DNA of 64,000 bases. Origin: Methylocella sp. GTDB taxonomy: Bacteria > Pseudomonadota > Alphaproteobacteria > Rhizobiales > Beijerinckiaceae. The DNA lies in NCBI GenBank assembly GCA_037200525.1, contig JBBCGG010000001.1:4332501-4396500 (forward strand), read 5' to 3'. The notes beneath the pieces are model-generated. The model was not told the DNA's origin and did no database searches. It worked only from the letters and a program-made list of their open reading frames with translations. Made by a program: the position numbers and the translations under genes. Below, piece after piece: positions 1-8,947 of the stretch (positions are counted from its first letter, which is position 1; each line of letters starts with the position of its first letter).

Positions 1-667
1 CAAAGAATCGACCACGATCATCGACGGCGCGGGCGCCAAGTCCGAGATCGAGGGTCGCATCGCCCAGATCAAGGCGCAGGTTGCCGAGACGACCTCTGAC
101 TATGACCGCGAGAAGCTCCAGGAGCGTCTGGCGAAGCTCGCGGGCGGCGTCGCGGTTATCCGCGTCGGTGGCGCTTCGGAAGTCGAAGTGAAAGAAAAGA
201 AGGATCGCGTCGACGACGCGCTCAACGCGACCCGCGCGGCTGTCGAGGAAGGCATTTCTCCCGGCGGCGGCGTTGCTCTGCTGCGCGCGATTCCGGCCCT
301 CGACAACGTCAAGGTCGACAATCCCGATCAGAAGACCGGCGTCGACATCGTCCGCAAGGCGATCCAGACTCCGGCGCGGCAGATCGTCGACAACTCCGGC
401 GCCGACGGCGCAGTAATTGTCGGCAAGCTGATCGAAAACTCGCTCTACGCTTACGGCTATAACGCCCAGGCCGGCGAGTATGGCGATCTCGTCAAGCTCG
501 GCATTATCGATCCGACCAAGGTTGTGCGCACGGCGTTGCAGGACGCGGCCTCGGTCGCTGGCCTCATCATCACCACCGAGGCGATCGTCGTCGAGCAGCC
601 GAAGAAAGACGCGCCGGCTATGCCGGGCGGCGGCGGAATGGGCGGCATGGGCGGTATGGATTTCTAA
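1..667 (+). CDS. groEL: Chaperonin GroEL, C-terminal part (5' end outside window)
   Basis: The reading frame is open from the window edge, so this is the last 221 or so residues of the 60-kDa chaperonin, the ATP-driven cytoplasmic protein-folding cage. The visible part covers the end of the apical domain (QIKAQ...[26 protein letters not shown]), the intermediate domain and the equatorial domain with the [12 protein letters not shown] motif. It ends in the typical flexible Gly-Met tail ([11 protein letters not shown]). A strong terminator follows 28 bases after the stop. The usual partner groES would lie upstream, outside the window. Confidence 0.98.
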   Translation, partial: KESTTIIDGAGAKSEIEGRIAQIKAQVAETTSDYDREKLQERLAKLAGGVAVIRVGGASEVEVKEKKDRVDDALNATRAAVEEGISPGGGVALLRAIPALDNVKVDNPDQKTGVDIVRKAIQTPARQIVDNSGADGAVIVGKLIENSLYAYGYNAQAGEYGDLVKLGIIDPTKVVRTALQDAASVAGLIITTEAIVVEQPKKDAPAMPGGGGMGGMGGMDF

Positions 668-695
668 AGAAATCCCGCTCTGTCGTTTATATTGG

Positions 696-726
696 AAGGC
701 CTCGGAGAAATCCGAGGCCTTTTTTT
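696..726 (+). terminator. Rho-independent terminator of groEL
   Basis: A perfect 8-bp stem, GGCCTCGG (698-705) with CCGAGGCC (712-719), has a 6-base loop and is followed by seven T. Two A residues before the stem can pair with the first T residues. Confidence 0.93.
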
Positions 727-851
727 CATGGTCGAAAGGAGCATTGGCGACTCAATGCCCGTTATTGCGCAAAACCTTTGCCGCCTATCTTTCCAATAGC
801 TTCGAAAATGCTCTAAGCTGATCACCAAAGAGTGATCGCGAGGGGAGAACC

Positions 852-1217
852 ATGGAGGCGCGACGAGCAACAGTGCCGCAATCGGATCCGGCCATTATGC
901 GGAGAACCGCAACGAGGGCAGCTCTTCTTGATGCTGTTTACGCTGCCTGCCCAGGGCTGTCGCGCGCCCAAGCCCGTGACATTTTCGAAATGGCGCTGGA
1001 GGAAATTTCCGACGCCCTGGTCCGAGGCGAAAGCGTCAAGCTTCGCTCTTTCGGCCTCTTCGCCGTTCGCTGCAAACGCGAGCGGGTTGGGCGAAATCCC
1101 CGCACTGGCGTCGAGGCGCCGATCAAATCGCGCCGCGTGCTTACCTTCAAGCCCTCGCCTGTCCTTGCGGCTTGCGTCAACGGCATGGTCGCGGAGGACC
1201 CGGAAACGGGTGAATAG
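852..1217 (+). CDS. HU/IHF-family DNA-binding protein
   Basis: A 121-residue protein of the bacterial histone-like family that bends DNA as a dimer. Residues 18-60 carry the N-terminal helices (ATRAALLDAVY...SRAQARDIFEMALEEISDALVRGESVKLRSFG). The DNA-binding beta arm with the signature GRNPRTGVEAPIKSRRVLTFKP is at about residues 80-101. It looks more like IHF alpha than HU, with extra N- and C-terminal tails; typical IHF is about 100 residues. The ATG follows a clear GGGGAG ribosome site. It is a single gene between groEL and an ABC transporter. Whether it acts as true IhfA or as an accessory paralogue cannot be told from sequence alone. Confidence 0.9.
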   Translation: MEARRATVPQSDPAIMRRTATRAALLDAVYAACPGLSRAQARDIFEMALEEISDALVRGESVKLRSFGLFAVRCKRERVGRNPRTGVEAPIKSRRVLTFKPSPVLAACVNGMVAEDPETGE

Positions 1218-1584
1218 ACGCATTTCTCCAGGCCCTGAACCGATCGACCATCGCCCGGATAAATCACATTCGCGGCATCAAGGCTCGGCGAGCGCGCCAG
1301 GAAATCGCCTGAACGCGACAGATTTTCTATGCGCTGAAAGCGCGCGGATCGGAAAGTTACAGACTTTTAAGATGAGATAGCGTCAAAACTGCATATAGGA
1401 GATGAAGGTCGATTGAAGTTCGAGCAATCCTGCGCAAAAGCGTCCTCCGCCCTCAAGCAGTCCGGAAGACGCCGGCGGCGTTCCAATTAATGCTCCGCTT
1501 ATTTCACGCCGGCAGAAATCTATCTAATCTCCGTTCGAAGCTTTCCACACTCGCGGTTCAGCGACCGGACACATAAGGCAAGCC
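1218..1584. other. Intergenic region, no gene seen
   Basis: No convincing coding sequence was found. Short GC-rich dyads are present around 1470, and it presumably carries the promoter of the following ABC transporter. I see no tRNA-like cloverleaf and no T-tract terminator. Confidence 0.5.
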
Positions 1585-3690
1585 ATGCATTTTCTCGCCG
1601 CCATCGTCGCCGTTTTCTCACTCGTCACCGCAGTCATTGGGCTGAAGCATGAAGACCCGACGGTCTTGCTGCTCGCCGCGACCGGATTGATTTGCGCCTA
1701 CACGACCTATCAAAGTCCAAAAATCTCGAGCTTTCTGCAAATCTTCGCGGCCATATTCGCGGTCGAGACCGTCGTCTTCGGCGTTATTTTCCTGATCGCG
1801 CAGATCGACCTTTGGCCAGCCTCTCTCGAAGATTACGCCCTGCCGGAAAGCCTGCCGCTGACCGTCTCAATCTTCGCCATTCTCGTCTACGGGATTTCCT
1901 TTATCCCCGTCGTGCGATCGATGACCCGCATCGGCGATCGCTATTTCGACGCGGCCGGGCTGACCCGGGCGCGCATCTGGCCCTTCCCTTCATTTGGCGT
2001 AAACGAGCGCAAGCTCGCGGTGGCGATGGTCATTTTCCTCGTCGTCATCAATCAGGCGCAGGTCGGCATGCAGGTCCGGCTGTCGTTCTTTTCGCGCGAT
2101 TGGTTCAATGCGATCCAAAACAAGGATCAGGCCGCTTTCTGGTCGCAGTTGTTCACCGTCTTCACGCCCTGGGCCTTTGTCTATATCGCCTCCGCGATAC
2201 TTGAATTCGTCGTCGCCTCGACCTTGATCATCCGCTGGAGGCGCTGGCTCACCGACAGTTATGTCAGCCGCTGGCTCGACCGCCACACGCATTATCGCAT
2301 TTCGCTCGAAGGCGGCGTCGCCGATAACCCGGATCAGCGCATCTCGGAGGACGTCAACCGCTTCATCAATGGCGGCCAGGAAGGCTACGGCATCTATACG
2401 TTCTCAATCCTGCTGATCTCGAATTTGAGCTCGCTCGTCTCTTTTGCAATCCTGCTTTGGGAACTTTCGGCCAATTTCACCTTGCCCTATACGACGATCG
2501 CCGTGCCGGGCTTCCTTTTCTGGGTCGCCTTGATCTACGCCGCGATCGGCACTCTCGTGACGCATCTTATCGGGCGCTCGCTCGTCAGGCTCTCCTTCGC
2601 CCGCCAACGCTATGAAGCCGATTTCCGCTTTTCGCTGGCGAGATTGCGCGAATATGCCGAGCAAGTCGCGCTGCTCTCCGGCGAAAATGCCGAGAAGGGT
2701 TCGCTCAAGGCGCGCTTTGGCGCGATCATCAACAATTACTTCCAGATCGTCGCCGTCCGCAAAAATCTGATCGGCTTCACAGCGTCCTACGGTCAGCTCA
2801 GCCCGATCATCCCCTATATCGTCGCGGCCCCTTTCTATTTTGCCGGCAAGATCACCCTTGGCGTTATGACGCAGACCGCGCGGGCTTTCGGCAGCGTCAA
2901 TGAAGCCTTGACGTTTTTCGTGACCTATTACGTCTCGCTCGCCGACTTCAAAGCCGTGCTCGATCGTTTGATCTCCTTTGATACCTCGATCGAGAACGCG
3001 GCGACTCCCAACCAGCTAACCCGCCCGATCGCCGCGCCCGGCGCCCGCCAGGACATCGACCTCAACGCGCTGACGCTGAGGTGTCCCGATGGCCGCGTCA
3101 TCATAAAGAATGCGAACGTGCGGTTCGCCGCCCAGCAGCCGACCCTCCTCACAGGGCCGTCGGGTTCCGGAAAATCCACCTTGTTCCGGGCGATTTCCGG
3201 CATATGGCCGCTCGGCGAAGGCGCCGTCAGCGTGCCGACCGATGCAAAAGTAATGCTGCTGCCGCAAAAGCCCTATATTCCGATCGGCACTCTGCTCGCG
3301 GCGGTGACCTATCCCGCCACCCCGGGCAGCTTTGAAGAGGCGGACGTGCGCGCCGCGCTGTTGGCGGCAAACCTTCCCGACCTGGTTGGGCAGCTGCATA
3401 TTGATGACAATTGGGGCCAACGGCTTTCCGGCGGCGAACAACAGCGCCTGGCGATCGCCCGCGCGCTTTTGGCCAAACCCGATTGGTTGTTCCTCGATGA
3501 AGCGACCACGGCGATGGACGAGGCTCTGGAACGCCGGATCTATGAGATCCTATTCAAGCAGTTGCACACCACGACCATCGTTTCGATCGGCCATCGCTCA
3601 AGCCTCAGGGCGATGCACGAGCGCCAGATCGAAATGCAGCCCTCCGGCGACGGCGTTTTCACGCCCGTGGAGAAAGTCGTCGCGGCTTAG
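1585..3690 (+). CDS. ABC transporter, fused permease and ATPase (SbmA/BacA-YddA type)
   Basis: A 701-residue half-transporter of the inner membrane. The N-terminal about 120 residues hold several hydrophobic helices. An ABC_membrane_2 (SbmA/BacA-like) permease domain at about 150-450 has the family pattern MQVRLSFFSRDWFNAIQNKD and NPDQRISEDV. A C-terminal nucleotide-binding domain follows: Walker A GPSGSGKST near residue 524, signature LSGGEQQ near 613 and Walker B WLFLDEA near 633. Members such as YddA, BacA fusions and peroxisomal ALD-type transporters move peptides, very-long-chain fatty acyl groups or vitamin B12-like compounds, so the substrate is open. The extra N-terminal membrane segment is longer than in most YddA proteins. 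The ribosome site is weak (AAGG). Confidence 0.9.
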   Translation: MHFLAAIVAVFSLVTAVIGLKHEDPTVLLLAATGLICAYTTYQSPKISSFLQIFAAIFAVETVVFGVIFLIAQIDLWPASLEDYALPESLPLTVSIFAILVYGISFIPVVRSMTRIGDRYFDAAGLTRARIWPFPSFGVNERKLAVAMVIFLVVINQAQVGMQVRLSFFSRDWFNAIQNKDQAAFWSQLFTVFTPWAFVYIASAILEFVVASTLIIRWRRWLTDSYVSRWLDRHTHYRISLEGGVADNPDQRISEDVNRFINGGQEGYGIYTFSILLISNLSSLVSFAILLWELSANFTLPYTTIAVPGFLFWVALIYAAIGTLVTHLIGRSLVRLSFARQRYEADFRFSLARLREYAEQVALLSGENAEKGSLKARFGAIINNYFQIVAVRKNLIGFTASYGQLSPIIPYIVAAPFYFAGKITLGVMTQTARAFGSVNEALTFFVTYYVSLADFKAVLDRLISFDTSIENAATPNQLTRPIAAPGARQDIDLNALTLRCPDGRVIIKNANVRFAAQQPTLLTGPSGSGKSTLFRAISGIWPLGEGAVSVPTDAKVMLLPQKPYIPIGTLLAAVTYPATPGSFEEADVRAALLAANLPDLVGQLHIDDNWGQRLSGGEQQRLAIARALLAKPDWLFLDEATTAMDEALERRIYEILFKQLHTTTIVSIGHRSSLRAMHERQIEMQPSGDGVFTPVEKVVAA

Positions 3691-3832
3691 AGCGCGCGAG
3701 AGATGTTTCCACAAAGAAGCATCTCCCGCTTCGCGGGTAGTTTGTCCCGGAATATTGGCGTTGTCCGCATTGGCGAGCGTCAGGCGGGCGATCCGGCGGT
3801 CGCGCGGCGCTTCATCGAAGGCGCCGCGACTG

Positions 3833-4149
3833 TTAATCCCCTTTGCCCCAGGCAAGCCTGATCTTGAACTCGGGAGAGTCATCCGGCGAGACAATCCACA
3901 GGTCGCATTCGCGGCTAGGGTGGCGCCGAATTCGATTTCGATTTTTTCCGGCCGTTTCGGCATGGCCTCAATCGAGGCCTCCAGCGTTTTCACAAGATCG
4001 CCGATCGAGCTGAGGGCGGCCTTGAACGTCTCGCTCGTCGCCCTTGTGAAACCGTCCGATACTCCAGCGTCCGGCGCGTCCTGCACGGGGAAGCCCCCGA
4101 ACAGGAGAATATTTCCATCCGACAGATCCACTACCATTCGCGCTGGCAT
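3833..4149 (-). pseudogene. Trypsin-co-occurring domain (trypco1, CU044_2847-type) protein, frameshifted
   Basis: The start MPARMVVDLSDGNILLFGG and the core SIGDLVKTLEASIEAMPKRPEKIEIEFGATLAA match the small trypco1 family, found next to trypsin-like proteases and conflict-system NTPases. After [14 protein letters not shown] the frame derails. Moving to the next frame near 3891-3894 restores the family ending (VSPDDSPEFKIRLAWGKGD, stop at 3833-3835), giving about 105 residues, the normal length. One base therefore seems to be lost. A good GGAG site lies 7 bases before the ATG. No protease partner remains; an IS element lies 66 bases upstream. It may be a decayed gene or a sequencing error. Confidence 0.7.
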
Positions 4150-4211
4150 CGCGTTTCTCCGTCATATCGTCGCCGACGGCGACATTGATCTGGGTTGCAG
4201 ATTTTTCCGCT

Positions 4212-4215
4212 CTAG
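4212..4215. repeat. Left target-site duplication of the IS (CTAG)
   Basis: CTAG directly outside the left inverted repeat, matching CTAG at 5080-5083 outside the right one. IS5-family elements favour such CTAR-like targets. Confidence 0.75.
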
Positions 4216-4229
4216 GCAGTAGTGACGAA

Positions 4230-4996
4230 TTACCTGAGCATGATAGCAATAGCGGCGAGCAATACGAAGCCTCGGTAGTTTGCGAGGAGCTTGTCGTATC
4301 GGGTTGCGACGCGCCGGAACTGCTTCAGTTTATTGAAGAAACGCTCGACGAGATTGCGCTCCTTGTAGAGCGCCTTGTCGTAGGGGAGCGGCGCGCGGCG
4401 ATTGGATTTTGATGGGATCACCGGCTCAGCCTCACGCATAAGAACAGCCTTGCGCAAGTGATTGGCGTCATAACCTTTATCGGCGATGATCGCATCGGCC
4501 GCAAAGCCTTCGATCAGGGCGTGCGCTTTTGTGATGTCGTTGCGCTGCCCAGGTCCGAGAAGGAGCCGAACGGGGTTGCCGAGCGCGTCTGTCGCGGCGT
4601 GGATTTTGGTGCTCAAACCACCGCGAGAGCGGCCCAGGCCTTGGGCATCCGCCCCCCTTTGGCGATCCTTGCGCCGGCCGCGTGCTGATGGGCGCGCACG
4701 ATTGTTGAGTCGATCATCAGCCATTCGAGATCGGCCTCGGCGGTGAATGCCTCAAGAAATCCGTCCAAGGCGCCGCGCTCGATCCAGCGATAGTAGCGGC
4801 GTTTCACCGCCTGATGGTCGCCGAAGCGTTCGGGCAGATCGCGCCAGCGGCCGCCCGAGCGGGCCATCCATAACAGCGCGTCGACGAAGCGTCGATTGTC
4901 GCAGCGCGGCCCGCGCTGGCCGGCTCTTCCGCCTGGCACAAGATCACAAAGCCGCTCCCATTGATCGTCTCGCAGCGCATCGACATCCCGAATCAT
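4230..4996 (-). CDS. IS5-family transposase, made by -1 frameshift from two overlapping frames
   Basis: The first frame (4613-4996) begins MIRDVDALRDDQWERLCDLVPG and has the DUF4096-type N-terminal domain plus the first catalytic Asp in MIDSTIVRAH. The second frame (to 4230) gives LGRSRGGLSTKIHA, the second Asp in IIADKGYDA and the Glu in ERNLVERFFNKLKQFRRVATRYDK. The two frames join in a -1 shift at a slippery A3G6 run (4652-4660), giving RIAKGGADAQGLGRSRGG, the normal family sequence at that point. The whole DDE protein is therefore about 255 residues and appears functional. The stop codon lies within the left inverted repeat. Confidence 0.9.
4652..4660 (-). promoter_or_regulatory. Programmed -1 frameshift site (AAAGGGGGG) in the transposase
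   Basis: On the minus strand the sequence reads GCC AAA GGG GGG CGG in the first frame. Slipping back one base continues into the second frame, which encodes the remainder of the transposase. A-then-G runs of this type are the known frameshift signals of IS427-type elements. Confidence 0.75.
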
Positions 4997-5024
4997 CAAG
5001 GCTGATCTCCAAAAATCAGCCTTG
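4997..5024 (-). promoter_or_regulatory. Hairpin enclosing the transposase ribosome-binding site
   Basis: CAAGGCTGAT (4997-5006) pairs perfectly with ATCAGCCTTG (5015-5024). The loop, read on the minus strand, contains TTTTGGAG, the only Shine-Dalgarno-like sequence, and the ATG follows the stem directly. In insertion sequences such stems mask the start from read-through transcripts. Confidence 0.65.
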
Positions 5025-5079
5025 AATCATGGAAAGATCCTCGCGAGAATCCCCCAAACGCCGAATTCGTCACCACGGC

Positions 5080-5083
5080 CTAG
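5080..5083. repeat. Right target-site duplication of the IS (CTAG), overlapping the hisG stop
   Basis: CTAG outside the right inverted repeat. On the minus strand its TAG is the stop codon of hisG, so the duplication kept the stop intact. Confidence 0.75.
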
Positions 5084-6051
5084 GACAGTCTTCCGATCAG
5101 TTTTTCGTAAAGCGGATTGACCGCCGAAAATACATAGTCGAGCGCGGCGACTGTAACATGGTCTGCGCCATGCAAGATCAGCCAATCGGCGAGCGGCGCA
5201 ACCTTATCGTTCGGGCAGTTTAGCGTTAGCCGGCCATCGCCCGACTGGAACCGCAATCTAGCGGAGAAAAGCGCCTCCGCCTCCGCGAGCAAAGCCGCCC
5301 CCGGATTGGCGAGCGCGGTCGACACCTCCCGCGTGGTGCGCGCTTCTTCCTCGGCGGCGATGCGCGAGAGAATGACGCGAGCGCTTTCACGCGCGGCGGA
5401 ATTCCAATCGGCGGCGAGGGAGGCGACAAGATTGGCTTGCGAACGCAGAATGACGCCATCATCCAAAATTTTTAGCGCATTGGCTGCGAGCGTCGCCCCC
5501 GTCGTCGTGATGTCGACGATGAGTTCGGCCTGCCCCGCAGCGGGAGCGCCTTCGGTCGCGCCCGAACTTTCGACGATGCGATAATCGCTGACATGCCGCT
5601 CGGCGAAAAAACGGCGGGTCAGATTGACGTATTTCGTCGCGACGCGCATCCGCTCGCCGCGCCTTGCGCGAAAGCTTGCGGCGACATCCTCGAGATCGGC
5701 CATGGTCTTGACGTCGATCCAGGCGCGCGGCGCGGCGACGACGACATTGGCGCCGCCAAATCCGAGCGGCGTCAGCAATGCGACTTTGGCGTCGGCGTCG
5801 ACCAAGGTCTCGCGAATGAGATCCTCGCCGGTAACGCCCATATGGACGGATCCGCTGGCGAGTTGCGCCACGATATCGGACGCAGAGAGAAACGCGATCT
5901 CGATATTCTTCAAGCCCGCGACGGAGCCGCGATAGTCCCGCGCCCCCCCGCTCTGCACGATATCAAGACCAGCCCGCGCGAAGAAGGCGGCGGCGTTTTG
6001 CTGCAGCCGTCCTTTCGAGGGGACCGCAAGAACCAAGGGCCCTTCGCTCAT
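5080..6051 (-). CDS. hisG: ATP phosphoribosyltransferase, catalytic subunit
   Basis: A 323-residue enzyme catalysing the first step of histidine synthesis: ATP plus PRPP gives phosphoribosyl-ATP. The N-terminus [18 protein letters not shown] and the PRPP-binding segment [16 protein letters not shown] are typical. A C-terminal ACT-like part ([19 protein letters not shown]...[19 protein letters not shown]) makes it longer than the short HisG forms that rely on HisZ, yet hisZ is adjacent. The start [15 protein letters not shown] overlaps the hisZ stop (ATGA, 6048-6051), so the two are translationally coupled. The stop lies in the target duplication of the downstream IS. Confidence 0.95.
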   Translation of the reverse strand: MSEGPLVLAVPSKGRLQQNAAAFFARAGLDIVQSGGARDYRGSVAGLKNIEIAFLSASDIVAQLASGSVHMGVTGEDLIRETLVDADAKVALLTPLGFGGANVVVAAPRAWIDVKTMADLEDVAASFRARRGERMRVATKYVNLTRRFFAERHVSDYRIVESSGATEGAPAAGQAELIVDITTTGATLAANALKILDDGVILRSQANLVASLAADWNSAARESARVILSRIAAEEEARTTREVSTALANPGAALLAEAEALFSARLRFQSGDGRLTLNCPNDKVAPLADWLILHGADHVTVAALDYVFSAVNPLYEKLIGRLS

Positions 6052-7190
6052 GCCGAAACTCCGCCAACTGCCGGGCGCAGGCGATCGGTCCAGATGGCCG
6101 CGCCGACGGCGGGGATGGCGCAACCGGCGCCAAGCGTCTGCAACAGAAGGTCGTAGCGTCCGCCGCCCGCGACTGGCTTCTGGTCCGGACGAGCCCGATC
6201 ATGCGCCTCGAAAACGAAGCCGGTGTAATAATCGAGATTGCGGGTGAAGCTGGCCTCAAAGCCGAGTTCGGCTATTTCAAAGCCGAGAGCCGCGATAAAG
6301 CCGAGCCTCATATCAAAGCGATCGAGGATCGCCGAGAGATCGAGATTGGCTTCCGCCGCGAGCTTACGCAATTGCGTGGAGGCCTGATCAGGATTGCCCT
6401 CGACGCTCAAGAATCGCTCGATGATCGCGACCTTCTCGGCCGAAATGCCTGCTCCCGCCCTGAGCGCGGCCTGCTCCAGAAAACGATCGGCGATCTCGGC
6501 CGGCGTGCGGCCGCCGACGGAAGTTATGCCGGCGATCGACAAAAGATCCTCGACGAACGCGCGCGCCCCTTGCTTGTCGGCCCCTTCCAGCATGCCGAGC
6601 ACGCCGGAATGATCTCGGCTGGAGCCGTTCAAGGTCGCGTTGAGGATTGCGGCTACCGACTTGCCTTGCGTATGGCCGCTCGCAATGCGGCGACGCCATT
6701 GCGGGGCAAGATCAAGCGCTTTGAGGAGTTGCGAAAATAGCCCAGCGTCGCCGATCCGCACGCTGAGATCGAGGTTGTGGCCAGCTTGCGCGGCCTCGAT
6801 CGCAAGGGTGAAGATTTCGGCGTCCGCGGCCTCGCGGTCAAGCCGGCCGAAATTCTCGATTCCTGCCTGTGTGAACTCGCTACTCTGTCCGGCGGCGAAG
6901 CGAAACACGCGGCCGCAGTAGGAGAAAGCGGCGGTTTCCCCGGCTGCGCTCGAGGCGAGATAATGCAGCGAAACAGGAATTGTATATTCCGGCCGTAGGC
7001 AATATTCCGCGCCGGAAATATCGCTGGTCAGATAAAGCTGCCCGCGCAAATCCTCGCCGGAATCGAAGAAGATCGAGGCCGGCTGTAGGATCGGCGGCTC
7101 GCACCGCGCATATCCCGCTCGGATCAAATGCGCGGCGACGGCGTTGGAAGGATCGACCGGAGACAAAGCGAAACCCACAAAATGATGCAA
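6048..7190 (-). CDS. hisZ: ATP phosphoribosyltransferase regulatory subunit
   Basis: A 380-residue paralogue of the HisRS catalytic domain that forms the regulatory subunit of ATP phosphoribosyltransferase. It keeps the class II aaRS fold motifs ([35 protein letters not shown]) but lacks the tRNA-binding C-terminal domain. It lies between hisS and hisG on the same strand, with 89 bases to hisS and an ATGA overlap with hisG. The ribosome site is weak, suggesting coupling to hisS transcription. Confidence 0.93.
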   Translation of the reverse strand: MHHFVGFALSPVDPSNAVAAHLIRAGYARCEPPILQPASIFFDSGEDLRGQLYLTSDISGAEYCLRPEYTIPVSLHYLASSAAGETAAFSYCGRVFRFAAGQSSEFTQAGIENFGRLDREAADAEIFTLAIEAAQAGHNLDLSVRIGDAGLFSQLLKALDLAPQWRRRIASGHTQGKSVAAILNATLNGSSRDHSGVLGMLEGADKQGARAFVEDLLSIAGITSVGGRTPAEIADRFLEQAALRAGAGISAEKVAIIERFLSVEGNPDQASTQLRKLAAEANLDLSAILDRFDMRLGFIAALGFEIAELGFEASFTRNLDYYTGFVFEAHDRARPDQKPVAGGGRYDLLLQTLGAGCAIPAVGAAIWTDRLRPAVGGVSA

Positions 7191-7279
7191 CTTGCTTCTT
7201 TTAAGGAAGCGAGAAGCTGTTTAGCAGGCGAAAGCGCAGCCCGCGACAGGTTTCGCCCGAAAAGGTGAATTTGGCCCCC

Positions 7280-8785
7280 TCACCGGTGGCGCGCCAAAAC
7301 CTCTTGCACGGCGGCCACAAGCCCGGATTCCGGCGCTGCAAACTGCGCCTTCGCGCGAAGTTCAAGGTAATCCGCGCGGTCCTTGCTGGAGCCCGCCAGT
7401 TCAGCCCCAAGCACAAGATCCCGGATCATGACCTGCGGCCCATCCGCATGATCGCGCTCGTTGGAGCCCTGAATGACGGCGCAGATCGAGCCGCGCTTAT
7501 CGGCATATTTCAGCTGCGCATTCATGCCGGAGGAGCCAAGATAGAGTTCGGCCCTGACGCCGGCCTCTCGCAATTGCGCGACAAATTCCTGGTAGCGGGC
7601 GAGCTGAGGCTTATCGAGCACGAGCACGACCACCGGCCCGCGCTGCGCCTTAGAGGCGACAATCGGCGAGCTAATAGCCTTCAAAGCCGAATAAAGCCGC
7701 GAGACGCCGATCGAAAATCCCGTCGCCGGGACATTTTCGCCGCGAAAGCGCCCGACGAGGCCATCATAGCGCCCGCCCCCGCCGACCGAACCGAAGCGGA
7801 TCGGCTTGCCGTCGTCGCCGGCAACTTCAAAAGTCAGTTCGGCCTCGAAGACAGGCCCGGTGTAATATTCGAGGCCGCGGACGACGGATGGGTCGATGCG
7901 AATGCGGTCGCTGAAGCCAGCGGCGTCAATGAGGTTCGCTATTTGCTCAAGCTCGATGACGCCCTCCTCGCCAACAGCCTGCCCCGCCACCGCGCTGCGG
8001 AGAATATCGAGGGTTTGCTGCGTATTGACGCCTTGCGCAGCAGTATAGCTCAACACCTTATTGATAGCGTCGTCTGAAAGACCTGCGCCTTTAGTAAAAT
8101 CGCCGCTCTCGTCCTTGCGCCCCGCCCCCAGCAAAAGCGCAACGCCTTCCGGGCCGAATTTATCCAGCTTGTCTATCGCCCGCAGCACCGTCAGCCTTCG
8201 CCCGGCGTTCTCTTCGCCACCGAGGCCAATCGCCTCCATCACGCCATCGAGCACTTTGCGGTTATTGACCTTGATCACGTAATCGCCGCGCTGGACGCCG
8301 AGCCTCTCCAAAGTGTCCGCCGCCATCATGCACATCTCGGCGTCGGCCGCGACCGAGCTTGCGCCAACCGTATCGGCGTCAAATTGCATGAACTGGCGGA
8401 ACCGGCCCGGGCCCGGCTTCTCATTGCGGAAAACGTAGCCAGCGCGATAGCTGCGGTAGGGCTTTGGCAATTGATCAAAGTTTTCGGCTACATAGCGCGC
8501 GAGCGGCGCCGTCAGATCATAGCGCAGCGACAGCCAGCTTTCGTCGTCGTCTTTGAACGAGAAGACGCCCTCATTGGGCCGGTCGAGATCGGGCAGAAAT
8601 TTCCCCAGCGCCTCGGTAAATTCGATGAAGGGCGTCTCGACCGCCTCGAACCCATAAAGCTCATAGGATTGCTTGATCGCTGCGAGCATTTTTTCGGTCG
8701 CGGCGATCTCAGCCGGGCCGCGGTCGCCAAAACCGCGCGGCAACCTCGCGCCGGCCCGCTGCGTAATCTTCTTGTCATCATTCAT
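7280..8785 (-). CDS. hisS: Histidyl-tRNA synthetase
   Basis: A 501-residue class II aminoacyl-tRNA synthetase charging tRNA-His. Motif 1 region ([12 protein letters not shown]...), motif 2 ([29 protein letters not shown]), the HisA motif [16 protein letters not shown] and motif 3 ([16 protein letters not shown]...GFSIGVSRL) are visible, followed by an anticodon-binding domain. I chose MNDDKKITQ because a GAGG site lies about 8 bases upstream; the longer frame adds 18 residues without support. First gene of hisS-hisZ-hisG. Confidence 0.96.
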   Translation of the reverse strand: MNDDKKITQRAGARLPRGFGDRGPAEIAATEKMLAAIKQSYELYGFEAVETPFIEFTEALGKFLPDLDRPNEGVFSFKDDDESWLSLRYDLTAPLARYVAENFDQLPKPYRSYRAGYVFRNEKPGPGRFRQFMQFDADTVGASSVAADAEMCMMAADTLERLGVQRGDYVIKVNNRKVLDGVMEAIGLGGEENAGRRLTVLRAIDKLDKFGPEGVALLLGAGRKDESGDFTKGAGLSDDAINKVLSYTAAQGVNTQQTLDILRSAVAGQAVGEEGVIELEQIANLIDAAGFSDRIRIDPSVVRGLEYYTGPVFEAELTFEVAGDDGKPIRFGSVGGGGRYDGLVGRFRGENVPATGFSIGVSRLYSALKAISSPIVASKAQRGPVVVLVLDKPQLARYQEFVAQLREAGVRAELYLGSSGMNAQLKYADKRGSICAVIQGSNERDHADGPQVMIRDLVLGAELAGSSKDRADYLELRAKAQFAAPESGLVAAVQEVLARHR

Positions 8786-8947
8786 CTGGACAGCCTCATA
8801 ACAAGCTTGCTTCTTACGAGGGCGGAGGCGAAGCAGCAAGCGACGCTGAAAGATGAATCGACGATTACTCTCCCCTTGGATCGCGCCGCGAAAGCCTTAT
8901 GTTCTACGCGGCGAAATGGATTCGCCTATCTTGCACCGGAGAAGGCA

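Larger units (their letters stand above)
4216..5079 (-). mobile_element. Complete IS5-family (IS427-like) insertion sequence
   Basis: An 864-bp element with imperfect 16-bp terminal inverted repeats: GCAGTAGTGACGAATT at 4216-4231 and its complement at 5064-5079, 14 of 16 identical. It is flanked by CTAG on both sides (4212-4215 and 5080-5083), the target duplication (CTAG or the inner TA). It contains one transposase split over two frames. Both ends, the transposase and the duplication are present, so it looks recent and possibly active. The right-hand CTAG contains the hisG stop codon. Confidence 0.9.

Noticed and set aside
3332-4222. 296-residue plus-strand frame
   Set aside because: It overlaps the ATPase end in another frame and the trypco1 gene on the opposite strand; no conserved motif.
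4613-4999. Treating the split transposase as a pseudogene
   Set aside because: The frames overlap at a classic A3G6 slippery run and the joined protein is complete, so programmed frameshifting is the better reading.
7265-8077. 270-residue plus-strand frame
   Set aside because: It is antisense to hisS, where conserved synthetase motifs are read on the minus strand; no domain or ribosome site of its own.
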